This document shows, one piece after another, positions 54,545 to 64,000 of a stretch of DNA of 64,000 nucleotides. Within the stretch, counting starts at the first letter, position 1; every line of letters starts with the position of its first letter. The DNA is from Rossellomorea sp. AcN35-11 (lineage in GTDB: Bacteria; Bacillota; Bacilli; Bacillales; Bacillaceae_B). Under the pieces are notes generated by a model. The model saw only the letters and a program-made list of their open reading frames with translations, made no database searches and was not told the origin of the DNA. Position numbers and translations under genes: made by a program. The DNA is taken from contig CP128835.1 of the NCBI GenBank assembly GCA_030388825.1, positions 1,188,501 to 1,252,500 on the forward strand. Reading direction: 5' to 3'.

Positions 54545-56292
54545 TTGACTAAGAAACTGGGAATCATCATGATTTTACTCATCCTGGCCTTCAGCTGGAT
54601 GGAAACGGACAGGATAAAGGCGAATTCCAATGTACAACGTATAAGTGGAGAAAACAGATATGATACGGCAAGTTGGATTTCCATGTGGGGGTGGAATCAG
54701 TCAGAAGAGATTGTACTCGCAAGTGGAGAAACATTTCCTGACGCACTGGCCGGGGGACCCCTTGCATATCAATTGGATGCCCCTATATTACTGACATATA
54801 AGCATCGATTACCGATTGATACAAAAGAAAGAATTCAAGAGTTGAAAGCGAAGCATGTATACATATTAGGCGGGGTGGGTGCCATTGACTCAGCCGTGGA
54901 GATTCAATTAAGAGAACTAGGGATGAAGATTACCAGAATTGGAGGCGACGATCGTTTCCAAACTGCTGCCAAGATAGCGGCATACCTGCCTTCAGACAAA
55001 GTCGTCGTGGCAAACGGCCGGAACTTTCCTGATGCCCTGGCTGTGGCACCCTATGCGGCAAAGAATGGAATCCCCATTGTTCTGACCGAATCCACCCGCC
55101 TGCCGCAGGCTACAAAACAAATCGTGAATGAAAAGAAAACCACTATATTAATAGGAGGAGAAGGAGTTGTTTCTTCCGATGTCGCTTCGAAACTTCCTTC
55201 TTATACCCGGTATGGCGGTGTGAATCGTTACGAAACAGCCAGGAAGATCATTGAAGGTCTTCCCCCTGGAAAAGGATCAAGCCTTTGTTGCAACGGGAAC
55301 GAATTTTGCCGATGCACTGTCCGGATCTGTACTGGCAGCAAAAAAAGGTGCACCGATTCTTTTAGTTGAAAAGGATAAAATACCTTCTCCGATGAAAGAT
55401 CTAGTAAACTCGTATGGGAGATTTTCCATATTGGGAGGTGCGAATGCCATATCCTCCGTCGTAGAGGAACGATTAATCGGCAGCCACGGAAGAATTTCAG
55501 TTCCAGGGAGTTCATGTGAATGCCTCCGAAGCATTGGTACGTTCTACTTTGGGGAGTCCCCAGCGCGTCGATGAAAGTCGATTCAGCTTTGACTGGCACG
55601 TATATAATAAGGATCCGAAGAAGTATATTCAATATGGTGTCTTCGATGGCAGAGTAGTGTCCGTCTATTCCAACTCGGATAGCTGGGTATCGAAAGCCGG
55701 GATTAAGCTTGGATTGGGGAAAGGACAGGCAGAGACCCTTATGGCAAAAATAGGCGCGGTCCATGATCAGGCAAACGACTATTACCATAATGGAATGCTC
55801 ATACGCCTCTATTATGATCAACATGATGAACACACGCTGTCGGGAATATTCATCATAAGGGAAGATTTCACCATGACCAATCCGGATGTGAATGAAGCAG
55901 ATTTAAGAAGCAGCTTGGAGAAGCAGATTCACGATCAAGCAAATGCATTACGGGCACGCCATCTCGTTGCGCCTCTTCAGGCGGATGCAAAGGCTAGGGA
56001 TGTGGCAAGGGCCCACAGTAAAGATATGGCGGTCAGGAACTTCTTCAGCCACGATAACCCTGATGGACTTTCACCGTTTCAGCGGATGGACCAGGCAGGA
56101 ATCTCCTATTCTTCAGCAGGAGAAAACATCGCGGCCGGTCAGTTCAATGCGTTGGAAGTGCATAATGACTGGGTCAACTCATCCGGCCACCGCAAAAACA
56201 TCCTAAGCCCCCTCTACAAGAGACTCGGGGTGGGAGTCCATTTAGGCGGGGAGTATGACGTGTACTATACCCAGAATTTCTATACTCCATAA
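54545..56292 (+). CDS. Surface protein: three CWB2 repeats fused to a CAP domain, with two frameshifts
   Basis: Signal peptide LGIIMILLILAFSWMETDRIKA, then three cell-wall-binding-2 units (RISGENRYDTA, RIGGDDRFQTA, RYGGVNRYETA with repeated FPDALA/FADALS). A CAP-associated N domain follows (LGSPQRVDESRFSFDWHVYNKDPKKYIQYG), then a CAP/SCP domain (LRARHLVAPLQADAKARDVARAHSKDMAVRNFFSHDNPDG...GENIAAG). Frames break at C5 (55262-55266) and near 55494-55510, two extra bases in total. TTG start after GAGGGGGGA. About 582 residues if repaired. Confidence 0.85.
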
Positions 56293-56295
56293 GAA

Positions 56296-56325
56296 AAAGC
56301 CCCTGTGACGACGTCATCAGGGGCT
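56296..56325. terminator. Bidirectional terminator between the CAP protein and the endopeptidase
   Basis: AAGCCCCTG pairs with CAGGGGCTT between convergent genes. Confidence 0.88.
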
Positions 56326-56331
56326 TCTATT

Positions 56332-57573
56332 CTATAACTCATAAAATCTCTTAAATCCATCGAACTTGGATTTCCAGTATGAATTATCCAAGCTGGTGAT
56401 TTGTACACCATGATCTCCTGCATGAATGAATTCATTATTCCCTAAATAAATGCCTAAGTGAGAAATGCCTTTTTTATATGTATTTTCGAAGAATACAAGA
56501 TCTCCAGGCTGCGGAGTATTCACGTAATAAGAACGGCTGTAATACCCTTCACTGTTCAGGCGCTTGATACTGTCGGCCCCTGCTTCTTTGAACACATAGT
56601 AGATGAATCCGCTGCAATCAAATCCACCTGGCAAAGAGCCTCCCCATACATACGGAGTCCCCATATGAGACGTTGCCTCACTTAATAATTTATCAATACT
56701 GAAGGAAGCGGGAGTTTCTGGCTTATCCTGCTTTGGTGGAGAGGCAACTGGTTTCTTCCCTGCCTTGACTTGAAGGACCTGTCCGACCTGCAAGAAGTCA
56801 TTCTTCAGTCCGTTCCAGCTTTTCAACTCTGCCACTGAAACATCGAACTTCATACTGATATGGGACAATGTATCCCCCGACTGTACCGTATACGACTGCT
56901 GACCGGTTGCCGGTTTAGGTTTAGCAGGTGAAGGAGCTGCAGGGGCCGGGGCTTGTCCATTCCCTTTTGAAACCTTCAAAACCTGTCCAGGGTAGATCAG
57001 GTGTCCCTTTAATCCATTCCAGGAAGTCAACTCACTAACAGAAACAGAGTGGGCAAGGGCAATTCTGCCCAGTGTATCCCCTGATTTCACCGTGTAAGTG
57101 GTTTGATTGACCTTTGGTTGAGCAGGCTCAGGCTTTGCTGGTGCAGGAGAGGAGGTAGCTGCCTTGGATACCTTTAGAACCTGTCCTGGATAAATTAAGT
57201 GATTCTTAATTCCATTCCAACTCGATAAATCCGAAACCGATACAGAATGGGCAAGAGCGATCTGTCCCAGCGTATCCCCAGATTTGACGGTATAGGTCTT
57301 TTTGCCTTCATTCTTATTGCTCTCTGCTTTCTTTGGTGGAGAAGTAGGGCTGGTCGAACCGCTTTGTGCAACCTTCAACAGCTGGTTAGGGTAAATCAGC
57401 TCTGACTGCAGCTTATTCCAGCTCTTCAGGTTCGAAACCGTCGTATCGTACTCTCGTGCGATGGTCCATAAGGAATCACCGGCTTCTACCTTATGGGTGC
57501 TTGCGGCCGCATAACTAACAAAGGAAGAGGAAAGAACAGCCGTAGCTGCTACAGTGGTAAGGGTCTTTTTCAC
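56332..57573 (-). CDS. LysM-NlpC/P60 peptidoglycan DL-endopeptidase (LytE/LytF/CwlS-like)
   Basis: 413 residues: signal peptide, four LysM modules (each with the pattern Y-V-GD-L--IA and SWN....IYPGQVLKV) separated by Pro/Ala/Lys linkers, then NlpC/P60 from about residue 295. The catalytic Cys is in GGFDCSGFIYYVF, with His in HLGIYLG and IHAGDHGV. It cleaves D-Glu-Dpm bonds in cell separation or wall turnover. AAGGAGAAAT precedes the ATG. Confidence 0.94.
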   Translation of the reverse strand: MKKTLTTVAATAVLSSSFVSYAAASTHKVEAGDSLWTIAREYDTTVSNLKSWNKLQSELIYPNQLLKVAQSGSTSPTSPPKKAESNKNEGKKTYTVKSGDTLGQIALAHSVSVSDLSSWNGIKNHLIYPGQVLKVSKAATSSPAPAKPEPAQPKVNQTTYTVKSGDTLGRIALAHSVSVSELTSWNGLKGHLIYPGQVLKVSKGNGQAPAPAAPSPAKPKPATGQQSYTVQSGDTLSHISMKFDVSVAELKSWNGLKNDFLQVGQVLQVKAGKKPVASPPKQDKPETPASFSIDKLLSEATSHMGTPYVWGGSLPGGFDCSGFIYYVFKEAGADSIKRLNSEGYYSRSYYVNTPQPGDLVFFENTYKKGISHLGIYLGNNEFIHAGDHGVQITSLDNSYWKSKFDGFKRFYEL

Positions 57574-58127
57574 GAATATTTCTCCTTTATTGTCATAGTT
57601 TGGTAGATAATACTGTCATTTTATCACATTAAAGGGAGAATGAGAGGGAAAAGTTTTCAATTTACTAGGTCAATTTACCTCTTTAGATTTTTTGCGTGGT
57701 AATATTTTGTAATTATGGAATCCTCCTTAAACTATTTCATGTTTTGTAGTTTAATATATGTAACAAATAGTTTCATTTATGTTAAATATATTACAGGAAT
57801 CGACTGGAAATAGCCCTATAATATGATATAATATGACAGGATTTTTAATAAACGGACCCAAATGACACTTTGCCACTGATTGCTCCATCATCTTACGCAA
57901 TCAGTTGTTTTGTAATGTGCTCTCTTTCACAAAGAAAAAGAGAATAACAATCCTATATGAGTAAATATAAGGTGAGTCTAAAGTGTGAAAGTAGGCAATC
58001 CGATATATATACCAAGATGCTCCTGTAGTGCATATAGTCGAATCAAAGATTTATTTTATAAGAATCAAGATTAAAGAGATTATGGGAAATGGAAACAATT
58101 ATTGAAGGAAAGTATTGGTGGGGTTGA
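57574..58127 (+). promoter_or_regulatory. 554-base leader of the polysaccharide operon
   Basis: A TATAAT-rich stretch near 57822-57840 could be the -10. A hairpin ACTGATTGC (57875) / GCAATCAGT (57897) followed by TTGTTTTG looks like an attenuator about 220 bases before the first gene. An AAACTATTT/AAATAGTTT inverted repeat lies near 57730-57775. No gene seen. Confidence 0.5.
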
Positions 58128-59369
58128 ATGAAGAAGATATTAATCATTTCACAAAATTTCTATCCGGAAATCGGCAGTGCGGGCAACAGGATGAAAAATA
58201 TCTTCTTGCTGTTAAAGAAGCGTGGCTATGATGTTGATATGTTAACAACAGAACCTACTTATCCTACAAAGAAAATTTATGAAAATGAAGAATTCTGGGA
58301 TGACCCTTCTATTAATGAATATGAATCTTCTATTAATAGGATAAAAATCAGGGATAGAAAATATTCCAGGGGGATATTTAACCGATTATTATTTTATTTG
58401 GAAATGTACTTTAAGTTTATGGTGGAAGTATTCATTAACCGCTCCAAGTATGATGTGGTGTTGGTCACCTCCCCTGCTATATTCGTAGCGATGGTGGGAG
58501 TCATGGCGAAATGGAGATTCAGGTCCAAGCTGATATTGGATGTACGGGATCTATGGCCGGAATCATTGAAAGGCGTAGGTGTGTTTAACTATAAATGGAT
58601 ACTCGCCTTTTTTAATAAGGTAGAAAAGTTTATTTATAAATCGTCTGATGAGATCATCATTAATAGTCGGGGCTTTAAGGATCATATTGTGAACAAGCGT
58701 AACATTGATCCATCAAAACTTTCGTTTATGCCCAATGCTGCAAGAGTTGAAGAAATCAGGTCAAACATAACCAGCACGGATCGTTTTAAAGTCATATACG
58801 CAGGGAACATTGGATTAGCTCAAGATGGGGACTTATTGATTGAGTTAGCAAAAGAACTGCTAAAGAAAGATATTGATTTCAGCATTATTGGTTATGGATT
58901 GAAAAGACAAGAAGTATACGATCAGATCAAGAAACATGACCTGTCAAATGTTACATTTATTTCCCCTAAAACGCGCAAAGAGTGCCTTCAAATTATCTCT
59001 CAGCACCATGCAGGAATCGTTACCCTGAATAATAAGTCGGTGTTCGAAACGGTTCTCCCGGGAAAAGTGATCGATTATATGACGTGTGGGGTACCTATTG
59101 TAGCGGCTGTGTCAGGGTATTCAAAAGAGGTCATTGAGGAGGAACATGTGGGATTTGCAGTAGAGGATAGAGACAGTCAGAAGCTGGTCGATCTGATAGA
59201 GTTTCTCCAGAAAAATAAAAAAGTACTCAATGAAATGTCTCAGAATGGTAATAAATATGTAAAGAAAAATTTCAATTGGGATGCTAACATAGACACATTG
59301 GTGAATGTGATTGATAAATTGATATATTCAAAAAAATACAATGAACAAGGTAAGGTTAAAAACATATGA
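58128..59369 (+). CDS. Glycosyltransferase (GT4-like)
   Basis: 413 residues, GT-B fold. N-terminal ILIISQNFYPEIGSAGNRMKNIFLLLKKRGYDVDMLTTEPTYP is typical of WbuB-like transferases acting on sugar lipids. The C-terminal donor domain has VIYAGNIGLAQDGDLLIELAKEL and LPGKVIDYMTCGVPIVAAVSGYSKEVI with the usual GT4 glutamate region altered. First gene of the operon; stop overlaps the next start (ATGA). GC is lower than in the housekeeping part, common for polysaccharide loci. Confidence 0.88.
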   Translation: MKKILIISQNFYPEIGSAGNRMKNIFLLLKKRGYDVDMLTTEPTYPTKKIYENEEFWDDPSINEYESSINRIKIRDRKYSRGIFNRLLFYLEMYFKFMVEVFINRSKYDVVLVTSPAIFVAMVGVMAKWRFRSKLILDVRDLWPESLKGVGVFNYKWILAFFNKVEKFIYKSSDEIIINSRGFKDHIVNKRNIDPSKLSFMPNAARVEEIRSNITSTDRFKVIYAGNIGLAQDGDLLIELAKELLKKDIDFSIIGYGLKRQEVYDQIKKHDLSNVTFISPKTRKECLQIISQHHAGIVTLNNKSVFETVLPGKVIDYMTCGVPIVAAVSGYSKEVIEEEHVGFAVEDRDSQKLVDLIEFLQKNKKVLNEMSQNGNKYVKKNFNWDANIDTLVNVIDKLIYSKKYNEQGKVKNI

Positions 59370-60664
59370 AAAAAAACGTATGTATGTTTGTTTGGAATCA
59401 TTTCACTAATGATGCCCGAGTCATGAGAGAATGTACAGCATTATCACAAAATCATTACAAGGTAGACCTAATATGCATAGATGATCCAAAAGATGATAGC
59501 ATAAACAGATTCGAAGAAATGAATCCTAACTTCAATGTATATAGAGTGAGAAGATACCCACTCCTATTGGAGCTGCTTCAAAAAGTTTATCAAATAAGTT
59601 TGAAGAACAAGATGATTGGATTCCTGCTATTATTGTCCTGGCTTGCGTCAGCGTTTGTTGCGCCATTCATCGTATTGCCTGTTAGCGGACTGCTGTTTTT
59701 GTTGTGGCGTACTAAATTACGTGTTGTATGGATTAGAGGAAGCATCATCTTAAGAATGATTGCAAGAGGATGGCAGAGAAAATACGATATTTATCACTCT
59801 AATGATCTTAATACCCTACCTCAAGGGTATATATGCGCGAAATGGAGAATAAATAGAAAGAAATTAGTGTACGACTCTCATGAAGTTCAGACTAGTCGAA
59901 CAGGCTATGATAGTGGTATTTATGGGAAAATGGAAGGTTTTCTGATTAATAAGATTGATAGTATGATTGTGGAAAACCACACAAGAGCAAAATATAATGA
60001 GGATTTATATGGGTTTTATCCAGGAGTGGTGTATAACTACCCATTTAAGCAGCAAGAGAATGTAATAGAGGATGAGAAAGTGGATCTTCATGAATTATTA
60101 AATTTACCCAAGGATGAGAAAATCCTCCTATACCAAGGTGGAATACAGACTGGAAGGGGATTGGAGAATCTCGTGAAAGCAGTTCCTCTCTTTAGTGAAG
60201 GAACTCTTGTCTTTATAGGTGATGGCCGTATAAAACCCACCTTATTACAGATGGTTGAAGAGATGAATCTACAACATCGGGTGAAATTCATCCCTAAAGT
60301 TCCGTTGAAAGAGTTACCTAAATATACAAGGAATGCATATTTAGGCTTTCAAGTTTTAAATAATGTATGTTTTAATCACTATTCTGCCTCATCAAACAAA
60401 TTGTTTGAATATATGATGAGCGGAGTACCGGTAGTTGCCTGTAGTTTTCCCGAAATTAAAAAAGTGGTTGAGGAAAACCAACTGGGCCTTTGTGTAGATT
60501 CACACAATCATGTAGAAATTTCCAAAGCTGTAAACATACTGTTGAAAGATGTTGAACTTCGGAATAAGATGAGTCAAAATAGTAAAAGTGCAAGCAAAAC
60601 GTATAATTGGGATTTAGAAAAACAAAATTTCTATACTATTTACGATCGCTTATATATAAGCTGA
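59366..60664 (+). CDS. Glycosyltransferase (GT4-like)
   Basis: 432 residues. N-terminal VCMFVWNHFTNDARVMRECTALSQNHYKVDLICID is a GT-B acceptor domain, followed by a hydrophobic membrane-associated patch (GFLLLLSWLASAFVAPFIVLPVSGLLFLLW) around 85-115. The donor domain has LLYQGGIQTGRGLENLVKAVPLF and ASSNKLFEYMMSGVPVVACSFPEIKKVV. Translationally coupled to the previous transferase, so both probably build one glycan. Confidence 0.88.
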   Translation: MKKNVCMFVWNHFTNDARVMRECTALSQNHYKVDLICIDDPKDDSINRFEEMNPNFNVYRVRRYPLLLELLQKVYQISLKNKMIGFLLLLSWLASAFVAPFIVLPVSGLLFLLWRTKLRVVWIRGSIILRMIARGWQRKYDIYHSNDLNTLPQGYICAKWRINRKKLVYDSHEVQTSRTGYDSGIYGKMEGFLINKIDSMIVENHTRAKYNEDLYGFYPGVVYNYPFKQQENVIEDEKVDLHELLNLPKDEKILLYQGGIQTGRGLENLVKAVPLFSEGTLVFIGDGRIKPTLLQMVEEMNLQHRVKFIPKVPLKELPKYTRNAYLGFQVLNNVCFNHYSASSNKLFEYMMSGVPVVACSFPEIKKVVEENQLGLCVDSHNHVEISKAVNILLKDVELRNKMSQNSKSASKTYNWDLEKQNFYTIYDRLYIS

Positions 60665-60694
60665 AAAAATATAACGTTGGAGGAATCAATCAAT

Positions 60695-61969
60695 ATGAAA
60701 CTTTGTACTGTAGGATTAGGTTATATCGGATTACCAACTTCCATCATGTTCGCTAAACATGACGTAGAAGTTGTGGGAGTGGATGTTAGTCAAAGAGTGA
60801 TAGATTCATTAAATGCGGGACTGATTCATATTGAAGAGCCCGGCTTACAAGAAGCTCTGAATGAAGTAATTGAAAAAAAGACTTTCCGTGCTTCCCTGCT
60901 TCCGGAAAAAGCTGATGCGTTTATTGTTGCAGTACCGACACCTAATCTAGATGATCAGTACAAATCTTGTGACTTAACATATGTCTTAAGTGCTGTAAGC
61001 AATATCATCCCTTACTTGGAAAAAGGAAATGTCTTAATAGTAGAATCAACAATCGGTCCAAGAAGTATGGATGACTCAGTAAAGCCTCTGATTGAAGAAG
61101 CCGGCTTTAAAGTTGGGGAAGATATCTTCCTGGTACACTGCCCAGAACGAGTATTACCGGGTCAAATTCTACATGAGTTAATTTACAATAATCGTATTGT
61201 AGGAGGAATCACTCCAGCTTGTACAGAAGCAGGTGCCAAAGTCTACAGTACGTTTGTTCAAGGTGAAATCATCAAGACAAACGCCAAAACGGCAGAAATG
61301 TCTAAATTGATGGAAAATACGTTTCGTGATGTAAACATTGCATTGGCAAATGAGTTGACCAAGGTTTGCAACGAACTGGACATCAACGCGTTAGATGTAA
61401 TAGATATGGCAAATAAACACCCACGTGTAAACCTGCATACTCCAGGACCAGGGGTAGGAGGACATTGTTTAGCTGTTGATCCATACTTTATAGTGGCAAA
61501 AGCACCTGAACAGGCTCAAATCATTAATCTAGCGAGAAATGTGAATGTATCTATGCCTTCTTATGTAGTTGAAAATGTGAACAATCTTATGGAACAAGTA
61601 AACGGAAAAATCCTTACGGTTTTCGGTCTTACGTATAAGGGGAATGTTGATGACATCCGTGAAAGTCCAGCGATGGAAATCAAAGATATGCTGGAATTCC
61701 AAGGAAAATATGAAGTACGCTCATTTGACCCGCATGTAGAGGCAGACTTCGTAATAAATGATATGGAAGAAGCTGTGAATGGTTCTGATCTTGTACTTGT
61801 TTTGACAGACCACAATGAATTTAAAGCCTTGGATTCTGAACAACTGAAAGGTATGAGAACAAAGCGTATTTTTGATACGAAGAATGTTGTGAAAAATACA
61901 AGCGATGATATTGAATATATCAACTTTGGTAATTTATACGAAGCTAACAAAGCTCCTGTATTAGTCTAA
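60695..61969 (+). CDS. UDP-N-acetyl-D-mannosamine dehydrogenase (WecC/TuaD family)
   Basis: 424 residues. Rossmann NAD site LCTVGLGYIGLPTSIMFAKHDVEVVGVDV, catalytic cysteine in GVGGHCLAVDPYF around residue 259, and FGLTYKGNVDDIRESPAMEI in the UDP-binding domain. It oxidises a UDP-HexNAc to a uronic acid, most likely ManNAcA, for the surface polymer. The ATG at 60695 has GGAGG 10 bases upstream. Confidence 0.92.
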   Translation: MKLCTVGLGYIGLPTSIMFAKHDVEVVGVDVSQRVIDSLNAGLIHIEEPGLQEALNEVIEKKTFRASLLPEKADAFIVAVPTPNLDDQYKSCDLTYVLSAVSNIIPYLEKGNVLIVESTIGPRSMDDSVKPLIEEAGFKVGEDIFLVHCPERVLPGQILHELIYNNRIVGGITPACTEAGAKVYSTFVQGEIIKTNAKTAEMSKLMENTFRDVNIALANELTKVCNELDINALDVIDMANKHPRVNLHTPGPGVGGHCLAVDPYFIVAKAPEQAQIINLARNVNVSMPSYVVENVNNLMEQVNGKILTVFGLTYKGNVDDIRESPAMEIKDMLEFQGKYEVRSFDPHVEADFVINDMEEAVNGSDLVLVLTDHNEFKALDSEQLKGMRTKRIFDTKNVVKNTSDDIEYINFGNLYEANKAPVLV

Positions 61970-61977
61970 TATGGTGA

Positions 61978-62020
61978 TAAATGGACTGGAAATCTAATTT
62001 TTTCAGTCCATTTATTTTAA
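61978..62020 (+). terminator. Terminator-like hairpin inside the polysaccharide operon
   Basis: TAAATGGACTG pairs with CAGTCCATTTA, followed by TTTTAA. It could end or attenuate the transcript after the dehydrogenase. Confidence 0.75.
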
Positions 62021-62043
62021 TAACGTAAGAGAGAGGTATACAG

Positions 62044-63336
62044 ATGTTTACATTTACAGAACAGGTCTATAATAGCAATCTTCCAATAAAATATGTTCTA
62101 GAAGAAGGCAATCATAATAAAGATCACTTACTTGTTGTATTTTCTGGTTTTCATAATGAAACGAACTCATACCGATACAACTATATCAAAACACTGAGGA
62201 ACTTTGACTGTAATAAATTATTCATCCTGGATAACTATGGACCGAGAGGGAGTTATTATTTAGGAAATGAAATGAACTATGAAGTGGAGACATCTGTCCA
62301 ATCATTGATTTCATTCATGGCGAGTAAATTGAATATCAGTCCTTCTAATATCATATCGGCAGGTACTTCAAAAGGGGGAAGTGCTGCTCTTTACTATGGA
62401 ATGAAATATAATTATGGCCATGTCATCACAGGTGCCCCTCAAACGAAAATTGCAGATTATATCCGAAAGTTTGCCAAAGAAACAGCGGACTACATTTTAG
62501 GCATTGATCCAACTTCATATGAAGTTTCCTATATAAATAATTTGATATTCAAACAAATGGATAAAGATCATCTTCCATCTATATCGTTATTATCAAGTAC
62601 CAACGATATCCAGTATAAGCATCACATTGTTCCTTTAATGAACTCGTTTGATGATCTTGGGAAAAAGATCGATTTAACAATTGATGATACGATTATGAGC
62701 CATAACGAAATCGCCGTTTCATTCCCGGCTTACCTTTTGAAAAAGGTAATGGGGATCATTCACGGCTTAGACATAAATGACGTGAGTGTTCAAACTGTGT
62801 CCAATACCTTAAAAGTTAGGGCGGACATAAATGTCTCAGATTCAACCAACATGGCAACTTCATTAGTCATAGCAGGTAGCGAAGGAAACTACTTTGAGGC
62901 GCCATTCCGACAGGATCTTACTATGGACATGAAGGACTTGAAAAATATTGGTACAGGTAAACCTGAAGTTGTTTCTATGGAATTACACTTCTTCAAAGGA
63001 CAGGAAGTTATCAGTAAGTATCCGCTGGAGAAGATCATTGCTGGCGGAGGCATAGTATTCAAAGGAACGAAATTCGAAATTCAAAACGGTGAAATACATT
63101 TCGAGATAGACATTGAAGATAGTTCAGAACTTGAATTCGCTTATTATATTCGCAAAGATAACAAGGTGATTGACCGGATTAAATATCAATCATCTAAGAA
63201 ATTCAACTATCTCATTAACGATACTGGTAAATATCAAATCCATTATTTCATTTCAACCAACGATGGCGAAAAGCTCAGCAATCGAACTGAAGAGATTGAG
63301 GTTGAAAGGGTAAATACTGCGTTAGTAGGAGTGTAA
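62044..63336 (+). CDS. Alpha/beta-hydrolase-like protein (Asp2-like)
   Basis: 430 residues. The first 240 form an alpha/beta-hydrolase fold: HLLVVFSGFHNET, a nucleophile elbow AGTSKGGSAALYYG around residue 109, and a late His in MSHNEIAVSFP. The C-terminal half is beta-rich (FEIQNGEIHFEIDIEDSSELEFAYYIRKDNKVI), like a Y_Y_Y immunoglobulin-like domain. The layout resembles accessory-Sec Asp2, an O-acetyltransferase of glycans. No signal peptide. It probably modifies the polymer (inference). Confidence 0.7.
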   Translation: MFTFTEQVYNSNLPIKYVLEEGNHNKDHLLVVFSGFHNETNSYRYNYIKTLRNFDCNKLFILDNYGPRGSYYLGNEMNYEVETSVQSLISFMASKLNISPSNIISAGTSKGGSAALYYGMKYNYGHVITGAPQTKIADYIRKFAKETADYILGIDPTSYEVSYINNLIFKQMDKDHLPSISLLSSTNDIQYKHHIVPLMNSFDDLGKKIDLTIDDTIMSHNEIAVSFPAYLLKKVMGIIHGLDINDVSVQTVSNTLKVRADINVSDSTNMATSLVIAGSEGNYFEAPFRQDLTMDMKDLKNIGTGKPEVVSMELHFFKGQEVISKYPLEKIIAGGGIVFKGTKFEIQNGEIHFEIDIEDSSELEFAYYIRKDNKVIDRIKYQSSKKFNYLINDTGKYQIHYFISTNDGEKLSNRTEEIEVERVNTALVGV

Positions 63337-63340
63337 TAGG

Positions 63341-63847
63341 GTGGAAAAACGATTAAAGGACCACAATGAAAGTAAAGAAATACAAAAGCTAATGGAAGAT
63401 ATCAGTCTGCTCTTAGCTGAAAAACAGCAGCTTGAAGAGGATCTGAGACTGGAAAAAGAACAATCTGCCAAGCTACAACAACAACAAACCTTACACATGG
63501 CAGACATCACCAAGCAATTGTACGAAAATAGTCAACTCATCTTACAATTACGAAAAGACTTAAGAGGCGGTAAGGTAAACGGCAAGAATTTCAGCGGGAA
63601 CAGTGAACTGGAAAAGGAATTGAAGCTAGCTAAGGAAGATGCAGCGAAGGCTAATGCCGCCTTAACAACAGAAAAAAGAAATAAGCTGGAATTGATGGAA
63701 GCGTTGAAAGAAAGCTATGAAAAAGAGGAAAGAATATTACGATCGTACTCCAAATTATTATCAAGGTATGAATCCCTGAAATCCTCTAAATTAGGTAAAC
63801 TGACACTTTCTTACTGGAAAGTTATGAAAAGGCTGCGTAGGAGGTAA
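63341..63847 (+). CDS. Coiled-coil protein of the polysaccharide operon
   Basis: 168 residues, nearly all heptad-rich helix (LMEDISLLLAEKQQLEEDLRLEKEQSAKLQQQQ), ending in a basic, less helical tail (LSYWKVMKRLRRR) that may touch the membrane. GTG start after AGGAGTG, 4 bases behind the hydrolase-like gene. No catalytic motif. It may be a chain-length ruler or scaffold (inference). Confidence 0.6.
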   Translation: MEKRLKDHNESKEIQKLMEDISLLLAEKQQLEEDLRLEKEQSAKLQQQQTLHMADITKQLYENSQLILQLRKDLRGGKVNGKNFSGNSELEKELKLAKEDAAKANAALTTEKRNKLELMEALKESYEKEERILRSYSKLLSRYESLKSSKLGKLTLSYWKVMKRLRRR

Positions 63848-63851
63848 CAGG

Positions 63852-64000
63852 ATGGATCAAGTAAGCATTCAAAAGAGGTTACAATCAATTAAGAAGCTGA
63901 AAGCGAAACTTCAAAAAGAAATCGATAAAGAGAAAGAACAAATTGAAGATATCATTAGAAATGATCGAACAGTTATCCAATCTAATGCGAAGACTAGTAA
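63852..64000 (+). CDS. N-terminal part of another coiled-coil protein (runs off the window)
   Basis: ATG with AGGAGG 7 bases upstream, starting DQVSIQKRLQSIKKLKAKLQ and continuing as Lys/Glu/Gln-rich helix. Open to the window end. It follows the previous gene by 4 bases and is probably co-transcribed. Confidence 0.6.
   Translation, partial: MDQVSIQKRLQSIKKLKAKLQKEIDKEKEQIEDIIRNDRTVIQSNAKTS

Overview
The window comes from the chromosome of an endospore-forming, flagellated Bacillaceae bacterium. This rests on spoIID, spoIIQ and spoIIID, the Mbl cell-shape protein, the flagellar rod genes flhO/flhP, SinR/SinI regulators, a HutP-controlled hut operon and gene order like the Bacillus subtilis ywl-atp-ywm-ywp-ywq region. 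A marine Rossellomorea/Bacillus-like species would fit, but the genus is inference.

Layout. 1-13 kb: glyA, upp, the complete F1Fo ATP synthase operon, ywzB, ywmB, murA. 13-26 kb: spoIID, VanZ-like, spoIIQ, a sodium:solute symporter cluster with a CBS/DUF294 regulator and an exonuclease, spoIIID, mbl, flhO, flhP, fabZ. 26-30 kb: a lipoprotein, two sinR paralogues, a zinc-ribbon gene behind a SinR-type operator, a c-di-GMP-I riboswitch in front of a sinI-like gene, ywpF, ssbB. 30-39 kb, mostly minus strand: ywqA/ywqB, alkaline phosphatase, a yknX/yknW-like pair. 39-50 kb: small regulators, a REP-associated tyrosine transposase (RAYT), hutP-hutHUIG, an ECF sigma/anti-sigma pair. 50-57.6 kb: a secreted peptide with five ELPSVY repeats divergent from a PlcR-type HTH-TPR regulator, an LCP protein, a CWB2-CAP surface protein and a LysM-NlpC/P60 endopeptidase. 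58-64 kb: the start of a surface-polysaccharide operon.

Three systems stand out. (1) A probable quorum-sensing pair: the repeated peptide resembles the PapR heptapeptide of the B. cereus group but is carried in five copies. (2) A c-di-GMP-I riboswitch placed to control SinI, which would link second-messenger level to the SinR biofilm switch. (3) A 14-bp dispersed motif, GAGGGACGGACCTC, found about 25 times, between genes (often as inverted pairs) and inside genes, densest around the RAYT and hut operon. The window also holds three short-period repeat arrays and a 125-bp tandem repeat.

Quality caveat: nine genes, including atpB, atpH and mbl, carry frameshifts, each with a net +1 length, many at homopolymers. 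These look like base-calling errors rather than real gene death.
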